Positions 52,016 through 61,809 of a stretch of 64,000 bases of DNA are shown here, one piece after another. The notes beneath the pieces are model-generated. The model did not search any database and had not been told where the DNA came from. It worked only from the letters and a program-made list of their open reading frames with translations. The stretch comes from Topomyia yanbarensis (Eukaryota > Arthropoda > Insecta > Diptera > Culicidae): NCBI RefSeq assembly GCF_030247195.1, contig NC_080671.1, positions 213,342,701 through 213,406,700 of the forward strand, in the 5' to 3' direction. How positions within the stretch are numbered: the first letter of the stretch is position 1; the number at the start of each line of letters is the position of its first letter. The translations under genes were made by a program, and so were the position numbers.

Positions 52016-55000
52016 TTAAATTTTGACAGACGCTGTTTTTAGAAAATGATAGATAAGTTCCATGTATAGAGGATCGCGATATGCCAGGATGTCTCTAACA
52101 GGAACATGGATTGGTCTTCCTCGGACTTGTAAAGAATCTACTAATTGTGATCTGGCTTCACGATATTCAGTGCAGGACCAAACAACATGCTCAATGTCAT
52201 GGTAACCTTCTCCACAAGCACAATGATTACCCTCAGCGAGCCCAATACGACGGAGATGCGCATCTAAAGTATAATGATTGGACATGAGCCTAGACATCTC
52301 ACGGATGAAGTCCCGACTTACATCCAATCCTTTGAACCATGCCTTCGTTGATACTTTAGGGATAATTGAGTGTAGCCATCGTCCCATATCTCCATTGTCC
52401 CAAGATGTTTGCCAACTAGCAAGTGTCCTCTGTCGAGAAGCGCTATAAAATTCATTGTAAGCGATGGGTCTTTCATATATTTCACCATCTAGTGCACCAA
52501 TCTTGGCTAAATTATCAGCTTTCTCATTGCCCGCAATAGAGCAATGGGCGGGGAGCCACACTAGGGTAAATTTATAACATTTTCTTGTCAGGTTACTCAG
52601 AGATTCTCGTATCTTCCCCAAAAATAATGGATCGTGATTATCAATCCTCTTTGAGCGTAGAGCTGCAATTGTGCTGAGACTATCAGTGAGGATAAAGTAA
52701 TGGTTCGGGGGTAAAGTATTAATTATTTGAAAACTATGGTGAACTGCTGCTAGTTCCGCTATATAAACAGAGGCGGGTTCTGCAAGTTTGAGAGAAATTG
52801 AAAAATTATTGTTGAAAATACCGAAACCAGTGGCCTCACTGATTCGTGACCCATCAGTGTAAAACATTTTAAGGCAGTCTATGTGTTGATATTTACTTGT
52901 GAATATTTTAGGGATCTCCCGCGAGCGTAGATGATCCGGAATTCCACGAATCTCTGCTTGCATGGACGTGTCGAAGAATAAAGTGGATTCAGGAATATCT
53001 AGTATATTGACGTATGCGGGAACATACCTAGCAGGCGTTATTTCTTGTGACATGTGATTGAAATACACTGTCATGAATCTGGTTTGGGGTTGAAGCTCGA
53101 CAAGTCTTTCAAAATTTTCAATTACCAGTGGGTTCATAACCTCACATCGGATAAGTAAACGAGAAGAGAGATCCCAGAATCGGTCTTTTAAAGGAAGAAC
53201 TCCCGCTAATACTTCAAGACTCATCGTATGGGTCGACTGCATGCAACCTAAGGTAATTCGTAAACAGCGATACTGTATCCGTTCCAGTTTAATAATGTGA
53301 GTGTTCGCAGCTGAACGGAAACAGATGCACCCATATTCCATTACTGAAAGTATTGTTGTTTGATACAATCTTATCACGTCACTTGGATGAGAACCCCACC
53401 ATGATCCAGTTATTGTTCGCAGAAAATTTATCCTTTGTTGGCATTTCGTTATTAGATACCTAATGTGGCCTCCCCATGTGCCTTTAGAATCGAACCAAAT
53501 TCCAAGGTATTTAAAAGTCAGGACTTGGGCTATCGTTCTACCAACCAACTGAAGCTGAAGCTGAGCTGGATCACGCTTCCTTGAAAAAACAACCAACTCT
53601 GTTTTCTCCGTAGAGAAATCGATGCCTAACTTCAAAGCCCAACTTGATAAATTATCCAAACTATCTTGCAGTGGTTGTTGTAAATTTAAGGCTTTTGGTC
53701 CTGTAACAGAAACCACCCCATCATCTGCAAGTTGTCTTAGAGTGCATGGGCTGACAATACAATTATCAATATCATTCACGTAAAAATTGTAGAGAAGGGG
53801 GCTTAAACAAGAACCTTGTGGGAGGCCCATGTAACTTATTCTGAGTGTCGCCAAATCGCCATATGAAAAATGCATGTGCTTTTCTGACAATAAATTGTAT
53901 AAATAATTATTTAATATTGGTGAAAGACCACATTGATGTAGCTTCTCCGAGAGAACATCAATGGAGACTGAGTCGAATGCTCCTTTTATGTCTAAGAACA
54001 CAGACGCCATTTGTTCTTTTTTTGCGTAAGCGAGTTGGATTTCTGACGAAAGTAGCGCCAAACAATCATTCGTTCCCTTTCCCCTCCGAAAACCAAACTG
54101 GGTATCTGATAGCAAGCCGTTCGCCTCAACCCAATTGTCGAGACGTCGTAGGATAATTTTTTCCAACAATTTCCTGATGCAGGATAGCATTGCAATCGGT
54201 CGATACGAGTTATGATCGGAGGCTGGTTTTCCCGGTTTTGGAATAGCGATAACTCTCACTTGTCTCCAGTCGTGCGGGACATTGTTCTGCTCAAGAAGCT
54301 TATTGAATAAATTCAACAAGCGTCTTTTTGCTAGGTCAGGCAGATTCTTCACCAAGTTGAATTTAATTCTGTCTAGTCCCGGAGCATTATTGTTGCATGA
54401 GAGGAGTGCAATTGAGAATTCCATCATTGTCAAAGGCGAATCTATGAAATCGTTACTTGTGGGAGCATCGCGAGTGATTTTCTGCGCAGGAGCAGGATCG
54501 GGACAAATTTTCTTGGCAAAATTAAATATCCAACGATTCGAAAAATCTTCGCTTTCATTAGTCACGTTTCGATTCCTCATTCTTCTGGCTGTGTTCCAAA
54601 GAGTACTCATTGATGTTTCTCTTGACAAGCCATTAACGAAGTATCTCCAATAACTAGATTTTTTGGCACGACGTATACTGTCAAATTTGTTTTGCAAAAT
54701 GAAATAATTTTCAAAGTTCTCACGTATACCCCCTTTCTGTTTCATAATTTCTTTGTAGGCAACTTGTTCAGCTTCATATGCATCAGAGCACTCTTTGTCC
54801 CACCAAGGATTAGGGGGCCGTCTATTTATTGTCATTCCAGGATTGCATTTCGTTTGGGCTTGTTCTGCTGCTTCAATAATTAAACCCGCTAAGAATTCAT
54901 ATTCTTCGGTAGGGGGTAGCTCTTCTGTCGACGCAAGAGAAGTGGAAATTAATGTTTCGTATGTTTTCCAATCGATATTTCGTGTTAAGTCATAAGGAAC

Positions 55001-55747
55001 ATTGATTGAATTCGTAAGGCCTAATTCACTGTTAATTGAAACAACGATTGGCAAATGATCGCTACCGTGAGGATCAGGTACAACCTTCCACGTGCAATCT
55101 AACCGAAGTGATGTCGAGCACAGAGATAGATCTAATGCACTTGGACGTGCAGGAGGTCTGGGGATGCGTGTTGTTTCGCCAGTATTTAAAACTGTCATAT
55201 TAAATTCGTCACAAACATTGTATATCAAAGAGGATCGATTATCATTGTAGAGGGAACCCCACAATACACCGTGCGAGTTGAAGTCTCCCAGTATCAGACG
55301 CGGAGCAGCCATGGATTCCACTACCTCAAAAATTTGACGTTGTCCAATTTGAACTTTGGGAGGTATATATATAGAAGCGATAGACATGTCTTTGCCTTTA
55401 ATGTTCGTTTGGACAGCTACAGCCTCAATGCCCGCAAACAAGGGGATGTTAATTCTATAGAAAGAATAGCACTTTTTAATTCCTAGAAGCACTCCTCCAT
55501 ACGGGGTGTCTCGGTCTAGGCGAATAATGTTGAAATCATTTAAGTTGAAATTAATGTTTGAGGTAAGCCATGTTTCACATAGAGCAAAAGCATCGCATTT
55601 TAAATCATGCAGTAAAATTTTTAAGGAATCAATTTTAGGTGTGATACTTCTGCAATTCCACTGTAAAACAGTGATGGAATCTTTCATTGGAGGAGGTGAA
55701 TTACCCATGGAAAGATACAATCGCTGCAAGGATGGGCCATTGAGCAA
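52016..55747 (-). CDS. ORF2: endonuclease, reverse transcriptase and RNase H (intact)
   Basis: This 1243-residue frame encodes the enzyme that nicks the target and copies element RNA in place. The endonuclease spans about residues 20-240 (VLQWNCRSI, LCETWL, GDFNSHG, GSDHLPIV). RT covers about 460-760 with FLDIKGAFDSVS, GLPQGSCLSPLLYNFYVNDI and the catalytic ADD (D675, D676). RNase H begins near 960 with D965 in TDGS, then AELAAVH, LTDSLS and WLPAHCSIAGNEKAD. A Cys/His segment (CACGEGYHDIEHVVWSC) lies near 1175. It overlaps the end of ORF1 by 47 bp in another frame. There are no stops, so it could supply enzyme even though ORF1 of this copy is broken. Confidence 0.92.
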   Translation of the reverse strand: MLNGPSLQRLYLSMGNSPPPMKDSITVLQWNCRSITPKIDSLKILLHDLKCDAFALCETWLTSNINFNLNDFNIIRLDRDTPYGGVLLGIKKCYSFYRINIPLFAGIEAVAVQTNIKGKDMSIASIYIPPKVQIGQRQIFEVVESMAAPRLILGDFNSHGVLWGSLYNDNRSSLIYNVCDEFNMTVLNTGETTRIPRPPARPSALDLSLCSTSLRLDCTWKVVPDPHGSDHLPIVVSINSELGLTNSINVPYDLTRNIDWKTYETLISTSLASTEELPPTEEYEFLAGLIIEAAEQAQTKCNPGMTINRRPPNPWWDKECSDAYEAEQVAYKEIMKQKGGIRENFENYFILQNKFDSIRRAKKSSYWRYFVNGLSRETSMSTLWNTARRMRNRNVTNESEDFSNRWIFNFAKKICPDPAPAQKITRDAPTSNDFIDSPLTMMEFSIALLSCNNNAPGLDRIKFNLVKNLPDLAKRRLLNLFNKLLEQNNVPHDWRQVRVIAIPKPGKPASDHNSYRPIAMLSCIRKLLEKIILRRLDNWVEANGLLSDTQFGFRRGKGTNDCLALLSSEIQLAYAKKEQMASVFLDIKGAFDSVSIDVLSEKLHQCGLSPILNNYLYNLLSEKHMHFSYGDLATLRISYMGLPQGSCLSPLLYNFYVNDIDNCIVSPCTLRQLADDGVVSVTGPKALNLQQPLQDSLDNLSSWALKLGIDFSTEKTELVVFSRKRDPAQLQLQLVGRTIAQVLTFKYLGIWFDSKGTWGGHIRYLITKCQQRINFLRTITGSWWGSHPSDVIRLYQTTILSVMEYGCICFRSAANTHIIKLERIQYRCLRITLGCMQSTHTMSLEVLAGVLPLKDRFWDLSSRLLIRCEVMNPLVIENFERLVELQPQTRFMTVYFNHMSQEITPARYVPAYVNILDIPESTLFFDTSMQAEIRGIPDHLRSREIPKIFTSKYQHIDCLKMFYTDGSRISEATGFGIFNNNFSISLKLAEPASVYIAELAAVHHSFQIINTLPPNHYFILTDSLSTIAALRSKRIDNHDPLFLGKIRESLSNLTRKCYKFTLVWLPAHCSIAGNEKADNLAKIGALDGEIYERPIAYNEFYSASRQRTLASWQTSWDNGDMGRWLHSIIPKVSTKAWFKGLDVSRDFIREMSRLMSNHYTLDAHLRRIGLAEGNHCACGEGYHDIEHVVWSCTEYREARSQLVDSLQVRGRPIHVPVRDILAYRDPLYMELIYHFLKTASVKI

Positions 55748-57012
55748 TCAGCTGATCTAAAAATGTTCTAATTGTTGGGAGGAAAGCTGAAAGTATACTC
55801 TTTAGTGGTTCAGAAATATTGAATGCTTTAAAAATCCAATCAACAATTTCAGAAAATTTCAATAGTCCTACCCCCGGCTGAGGCTCAGAGGAAGTCGAAA
55901 TTTTATTATTTCCAGTAATGGTGTTCTGTTTGGATTGTACGTTCCCAAAACCGGGCGGAATTGATTTCGGTTTTGAATCGGAATTTTTCGGTTTTGGGCG
56001 CAGTTTATCTATTGGTGGAGAAATTTTAAGGCCCTTTCTTGGCAGCTTGGGAAAAGAAGACTGTTTTCTTTTTCTGGAATTTCCGGGTAAAACAAATGAT
56101 GTACCTTCGCACGCTCCGTCAGAGTCAGACTGTTCCGAAAATAGAGATGTGTAAGTGTTTTCTAAGAAGATGGGTTTAGGGGTAGCATTTTTCAACATTT
56201 CTGCATAGGAGCGCTTAGACCTCTCCTTCAAGGATCATTTAATTTTATCCTCACGCAATTTATAAATGGGGCATGCAGGGAGCTCATGTGAGTTTTCTCC
56301 GCACATTAAGCATTTTTCTGAATTTTCATTGCATGTACCCTCTTGATGATAACCCCCACATTTGCCACACCGTGCCTTATTGGAACAGTAAGTGGCTGTG
56401 TGGCCAAGCTGTTTGCAATTAAGGCAATTCATTACACGAGGGATAAAAAGGCGAACAGGGAGACGAATCTTATCGATAATGACATAGTTGGGCAGCGCAG
56501 ACCCAGCGAAAGTCACTCGAAATGAGTCAGACAGTCGATAAACTTTTTTATCTCCTTCGTGTGATACTGAATGCAATTGCTTGCATTCAAGTATTTTACG
56601 CCTTTCAGTATGGTGTCTTTGAAACGACCAACCCCATGCTTAACTAAGTCATCAACAGTCAAACTCGATTCTGTGATGACCCCATCAATTTCAATTTCTT
56701 TTGAAGGAATATATGCTCTATATTCACGCGTAAAAAGCTCGCAAGAAGCAATTGCATTGGCTTGTTTGAAACTACCAACGACAATGCGTATTTTATCTTT
56801 ATTAACTTTGACGATCTCTTTTACATCCGAGAATCGCGAAGTCAAATCTTTAGAAATTTGAATGATATTTAGCGCCTTTGTTTTACGCCTAATGAATACA
56901 ATCCATGGTCCCGTTGACGACTCTGGGTAAATTTTAATTCTAGTCGGATTACATTTTCAGCATAAGGCTTAGGGGGAGGGTCTGTTACTCGTTCTCCCAT
57001 CTCTTCATCCAT
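55701..57012 (-). pseudogene. ORF1 of copy B, disrupted by two frameshifts and a stop
   Basis: The start MDEEMGERV at 57012 is followed by a frameshift near 56950, a second near 56593, and a nonsense codon at about 56236 (Arg to stop relative to copy A). Three CCHC knuckles are retained. The C-terminus, absent from copy A, continues past GVGLLKF to 55701 and includes a hydrophobic helical segment. Together with copy A it shows that the intact protein would be about 450 residues and would overlap ORF2. Confidence 0.85.
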
Positions 57013-57745
57013 TTTACCTAATAAGAAAAACTATCACAAAAAGGAATGAAAAATATACCTGTTATCTGCTATCTATTAGGTGACGAAGACACCGGTAGAA
57101 CACACCTCATGTGTTACGTTGTAAACTCGGTGCCCGTTGTTTGACAATGTGACACTTGCTGTCCTTCTTCGTCGCGTTGCTTCTTCAGTAGAGAAATAGT
57201 CCTACCTGCAACACTTCAAAACTCTCTCCGATTAAGCTGCTCGTCGGTATCACCACCACAAGCGCGCTCTCTCCGTTTCCACCACCTCGGTAGACAAATG
57301 TGGCTACCTGTGGCTTGCTGCGAAAATCCCACTGTCGATGCGGCACTTTTCGGTGCCACTTGTTTTCCTTATTCGTCGTACCACTTCTGCGGTAGACAAA
57401 TAGAGCAAATGGGTCTACCTGTGACGCTTCCCTCTCGTCGATTAGAATTGCCCGACGACACCAATACACTATATTTTTTTCTGTGTGTACAGGCACGATC
57501 ACTGTCGATTTCTGCCACCGCGGTAGGCAAATTCGTCTACCCGCGGTTTGCTGTCAAAACACCACTTGTCGAGGATGCCGTTGACCACGCCTCCGACGTA
57601 TCAACTGTCGACTCACACTTAACAAACTGGTCTCTCTCTCTCCCACAATAACGCATACAGCGTCTCGCACTCCGTCACTCTCTCGAGAACAAAACCTTCC
57701 ACCTGGAGGCACAACCGTCTCGGTCGGTTGCAAAAACTGTTATGG
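57013..57745 (-). promoter_or_regulatory. 5' UTR of I-type copy B with three imperfect repeats
   Basis: The core ggtagacaaat or ggtaggcaaat occurs at 57289, 57391 and 57522. Each is followed by a variant of gtctacctgtgg, and at the first and third also by a variant of ttgctg...aaaaycc-ac-tgtcga. Repeated 5' UTR units can act as internal promoter modules in non-LTR elements. That role is inferred here. Confidence 0.55.
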
Positions 57746-57834
57746 ATTCATAGATTTAGCGTTCGCTTCTCTTCTGTTCTCCTTTCAGCTCGGCCGGCTT
57801 ATATATTTACGATTGATCTTGTTTCTACCATTCG

Positions 57835-58822
57835 ATGATGTTGGTTAATCATTTTAATGATAATGCACGTGCGCAAAGAAGTGTTGTTAATATTCCACGT
57901 GTGGTTATGAATGTTGCTTTACGTGATGATTGTATTAATCTGTGTCATATAAATGCACAAAGTCTTTGTGCTCGACGTTTAAGCAAGCTCGATGAGTTCA
58001 AAATTTGTTTTACGAACAGTAAAGTTGACATAGGGTGATGAGCCTATTTGCACCATGTTTCTATTATCACCCTACCCATTTGAAGCCGTTGGTTAGAGCA
58101 GTGTCTGCCATCTTTGTTCAACGCATTGAGTCAAATGGTAGCGCAACAATAGGGGCACTCGATTCGAGTTTTCATTGTGCTCAAACACGAGAATTTTACT
58201 GTTTTCAACGCATTTGTGTTATTATATTGGTTCTTAACAACGAAGCAAAGCGGTTCATGTCAATTTTTACGCATTCCATTGATTGTAAGGCTAGAAATTG
58301 CCGAATTAGTGAGGCACCTTGCTTAGTATGGTGAAAATAGGCTCATCACCCTAGTATGCATAACGGAATCATGGTTAAATGAAAACATAAGCGATGCAAC
58401 AGTTGCCGTTGATGGTTACTGCATTCTAAGAAACGATCGTACTACCGGTCGTGGTGGAGGAATCTGCATTTATCATAAATTTGATCTGGATTGCAAAGTA
58501 ATTGCTGGTTCTGGAAATCATGCGGGTCAGGGTGATGGTGACCGAACTGAATATTTATTTATTGAAGTTCGTGTGAATAACGATAAATTTCTTCTAGGTG
58601 TAGTCTATTCTCCTCCAGAGGTCGATTGCTCTAATATCCTTGATCAGAAACTCTCCGAATTGTCACTTGATTATGAAAAGATTGTTGTGACAGGTGATTT
58701 TAATACAAATTTGAAAAAAGTTAGCAACTGCTCGTTTCTGTGAAGTTCTAGATAATTTTGGCTTATTTTGCATTAACAATGAACCTACCCACTTTTATCC
58801 CGGTGGAAGTTATTATTAGACC
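57835..58822 (+). pseudogene. ORF2 endonuclease region of the Jockey/CR1-type element
   Basis: The frame starts before 57835 or at it and encodes the beginning of an apurinic-type endonuclease (LCHINAQSL). It is cut after VDI by the 319 bp MITE and resumes exactly in frame (VCITESWL) when the MITE and one TA are removed. Later motifs are RGGGICIY and VTGDFN. Frameshifts near 58725 and 58817 separate it from the RT part. The missing C-terminal SDH motif may be in the shifted segment (PGFSHHDMIF at 58876). Confidence 0.75.
58033..58351. mobile_element. TA-flanked MITE, 319 bp, copy 2
   Basis: The ends gggtgatgagcctattt and aaaataggctcatcaccc are nearly perfect inverted repeats. It is flanked by TA at 58031-58032 and 58352-58353. 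It has exactly the same length as the copy at 33987-34305, with scattered substitutions. The better-kept inverted repeats suggest it is closer to the source sequence. Confidence 0.9.
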
Positions 58823-58824
58823 TA

Positions 58825-61002
58825 TTGATAACAAATGACATAAACTTTGTTCTGAATTTTAACCAAGTGTCAGCCCCTGGTTTCTCCCATCATGATATGA
58901 TTTTTGCATCTCTCAATATAACTCGCAACAGTAACAACCGTTCTAACATGTATAGAGACTATAATCGAATCAATTTTCTGGCATTACAAGACGCCTTGAA
59001 TATTATAAATTGGTCTTTACTTTATAGTATAACCGATTCTGATTTAGCACTCGATTTCTTCAATAGTCATATTGGTCAACTCTATGATAGCTTCGTACCA
59101 TTGCGAGCTCCTCGACCTAAATCCAATGCTCCATGGTTCAATAACGAAATCTTGAATGCAATGATTGCCAGAGATACTGCATATCGCCTATGGACTTCTA
59201 GTAAAATAATTGTTGACCAGGTCCAGTTCAAAAGACTTCGTAATAAAGTAACTCAACTCGTTAATAAAGCTAAATCGAACTATATGACCTCTAACTTAGA
59301 ATCATCTAATTCAAGTAAAGAGCTTTGGATGAAACTCAAAAATCTAAACGTTACTGGTGGCACGAAGAACTGTGCAAAGTTCGATAACACTGCAGACGAA
59401 ATTAACGCATTTTTTGGTGACAACTTTACACAAGATCCTGAACCTGAATCTATACCACCATCAAATTCTAATGGTTTTCTATTCACGCCGTGCAATGAGC
59501 TGGAAGTCTCTAATGCTATTTTTTCGATAACTTCAAATGCCATCGGAATGGATAATATCCCACTAAGGTTTATAAAGGTCATTTTACCGTATATCCTCAC
59601 CCCAATAACGTACCTTTTCAATTTATTCATTTCAACTGCTAAATTTCCTCGAGCATGGAAGACCGCTAAAATAATTCCGATACGAAAAACACCTGCCGGA
59701 TCTAGCTTGAATAATCTCCGTCCAATCAGCATTTTATGTTCACTGTCCAAAGCATTTGAAGTTATTTTGAAAACTCAAGTGCAAGCCTATATTCAACGGT
59801 TTAATCTCCTCAGTCCGTACCAGTCTGGTTTCAGATCTGGACACAGTACCACCTCGGCGCTTCTTAAAGTACATGATGATATACACCAGTGTATCGACAA
59901 AAAAGGTGTTGCCTTTTTGCTTTTGATAGATTTCTCTAAAGCTTTTGATAGAGTATCTCACGTCAAATTGCTTCGGAAACTATCATATCAGTTTGGTTTC
60001 AGTCGTGATGCTGTTTCTCTCATCAAGTCATATTTGAATTCACGCACACAAGCAGTAGAAATAGGTGGAAGTCTATAAAGTCCAATTAACATTTTATCTG
60101 GCGTATCTCAGGGATCCGTTCTAGGACCGCTCTTATTCTCGTTGTTCATAAACGATTTGCCTTCAGTTCTAAAATTCTGCTTAATTCATATGTTCGCAGA
60201 TGATGTACAACTGTACATCTGCTCAACTGATTTCAACTTAGAGGACTTAGCCACACTTATCAATTCGGATTTAAAAAACATTTTGGATTGGTCCTCGAGT
60301 AATCTGCTTCCCATTAATTTGTCGAAAACTAAAGTCATGTGTATTTCCAGAAGGCAGATTCGTACCGTGTTACCAGATATAACTATCCACAATGAAAAAA
60401 TAGAATACGTTGCCAAAGCTCGCAATCTAGGTGTGATGTTCCAATCGAACCTTGAATGGGACTCTCAAATAAATGTTCAGTGTGGGCGCATCTATGCAGG
60501 ATTGCGACACTTGAGACTTACAGCGGGAATGCTTCATGTTTCTACCAAACTTAAGCTGTTTAAATCACTTTTGTTACCCTATTTTTCTTATGGTTTGAAA
60601 TTGATTTTGAATGCTTCAGCTGCTTCTTATAATCGATTAAGAGTATTATTGAACCATTGTGTTCGATGGGTTTACAATCTATCTAGATTTGCTAGCGTAA
60701 CCCACTTACAGCGGCAACTGTTGGGATGTTCTTTTTATAGCTTTTTCCAATATCGATGCTATGTCACTTTATATAATATTATACACAATGGTCCAAGCTA
60801 CCTCCTTGACAAGTTGCAACCTTTCAGAAGCACTAGAGTCCGCCACTTTGCTCTTATACCTCATAACTCTTCTCATTACAACTGCACTTTTTTCGTTCGT
60901 GCAATTATCCAGTGGAATCTGATTCCAATCCGAATAAAATCTCTCAATTCAATAGCAAGATTCCGTCGTGAATGTATGGCCTGGCTAAATGAAGGGAACT
61001 AA
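58825..61002 (+). pseudogene. ORF2 reverse transcriptase of the Jockey/CR1-type element
   Basis: Two open parts, 58825-60078 and 60142-61002, are in register around a nonsense codon at 60076. The first has the end of the endonuclease, a linker, and RT motifs RPISILCSLSKAFE, QSGFRSGHSTTSALL and LLIDFSKAFDRVSH. The second starts after SGVSQGSVLGPLLFSLFINDLP with the catalytic FADDVQLY, then a thumb and a C-terminal region with HCVRWVYNL. No RNase H follows, as in Jockey and CR1 groups. The single stop and the two upstream frameshifts make it inactive. Confidence 0.85.
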
Positions 61003-61199
61003 CTCGAGTGAAATGAGCGACAAATAGTGGAATTGGGTTCACATGTCTGTTTTTAGTTTATAGTTTACAAATATTTTTTTTTATTTAGTATGAAAAAGAT
61101 TGTGGTGTGAGCAACGTGTAAACCGATTGTAGAAATTTTATAAGGGTGATCCCTTACTCTGCAAGTATAATGAAATACAAATACAAATACAAATACAAA
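61003..61199 (+). repeat. 3' UTR and aaatac tail of the Jockey/CR1-type element
   Basis: A short 3' UTR ends in four to five tandem copies of aaatac/atacaa at about 61171-61199. Simple-repeat 3' tails of this kind are found in several non-LTR families. No matching target duplication was found on the left because the 5' border is unknown. Confidence 0.65.
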
Positions 61200-61630
61200 T
61201 TGCTCATGCAATGTCATATTTAATTGTAATTTGTAATTTTATTGAGCACGATAACCTGTTAGTACAGACTTTGAATCAGGTCAAGGAAGTTTAATTATAT
61301 AATATTCATTCTGTATTCTATGGGATTCCATAATAACATAAAACTAACATCTGTTTATTCGCAGTCTAGAGCACCCAATCACAGTAGGTAGGGTTAAAAT
61401 GCAAGTAAGTCAAAAGAAATATATGTTGTGTTTTGATCATGTTGATGTGTTCGTTTAGTTAAAAATACGCTCTGCCTGTTGACAAAATTTTTTGCAGTAA
61501 TCCAGGTCAAAAAACCACATGCATTACTACCAATTCAAAAGCATATAAGCTATAAGTATATTTCAAGTTTAACTATCAGTATGTTACTGATTTGGATCGA
61601 TTTTAAGGCAAGTGCGAAGTGTCAATAAAC
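61200..61630. other. Intron 2 sequence, no feature seen
   Basis: AT-rich sequence between the non-LTR tail and the SINE, without a reading frame or repeat that I can support. Confidence 0.4.
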
Positions 61631-61640
61631 ACTGGCTGGT

Positions 61641-61799
61641 TTTTTTTATTTCCATTATAAAGGTTTTAACCTTTCGCCTCTTCGGGTTAGAAAAATCTCT
61701 TATGAAAAATTTCTAACACTATGTGCGGGGTCGTGACTCGAATCCAGGTGCGCTGCGTACAAGACAATCGATTTACCAACTACGCTACGCCCACCCCCG
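61641..61799 (-). mobile_element. tRNA-derived SINE, 159 bp
   Basis: On the minus strand a tRNA-like head (gggcgtagcgtagttgg) contains an A box, tagcgtagttgg (61776-61787), and a B-box-like ggattcgagtcac (61733-61745). A unique body and an A-rich tail follow. The flanks actggctggt (61631-61640) and actggctagt (61800-61809) form a 10-bp target duplication with one mismatch. This structure is like that of the mosquito SINE Feilai, but family identity was not tested. Confidence 0.75.
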
Positions 61800-61809
61800 A
61801 CTGGCTAGT

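Larger units (their letters stand above)
51705..57745 (-). mobile_element. Full-length I-type non-LTR element, copy B (6.04 kb)
   Basis: The 12-bp duplication attcatagattt stands at 51693-51704 and 57746-57757. On the minus strand the element starts ccataacag, has a 5' UTR of about 730 bp with internal repeats, ORF1 (broken), ORF2 (intact), and a 3' UTR that ends in a short A run merging with the duplication. The combination of endonuclease, RT and RNase H is that of the I clade and its relatives. The RNase H excludes Jockey. Confidence 0.88.
50274..61199 (+). mobile_element. Degenerate Jockey/CR1-type non-LTR element, split by insertions
   Basis: The left part (50274-51692) carries ORF1 and the right part (57746-61199) carries ORF2 (endonuclease and RT) and a 3' tail of four aaatac-type repeats. 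They are separated by I-type copy B, and the target duplication attcatagattt proves they were contiguous. Further insertions are the MITEs at 50368-50608 and 58033-58351. A Loner- or Outcast-like mosquito family is possible but not established. The 5' border is not determined. Confidence 0.75.

Noticed and set aside
58035..58334. 99-codon frame, similar to one at 33989-34255.
   Set aside because: Both lie entirely within the 319 bp MITE and differ by stops and substitutions; no known domain.
61720..61800. A tRNA gene on the minus strand.
   Set aside because: The A and B boxes are present, but acceptor and anticodon stems do not fold properly and the unit continues into a SINE body with an A-rich tail and target duplication.
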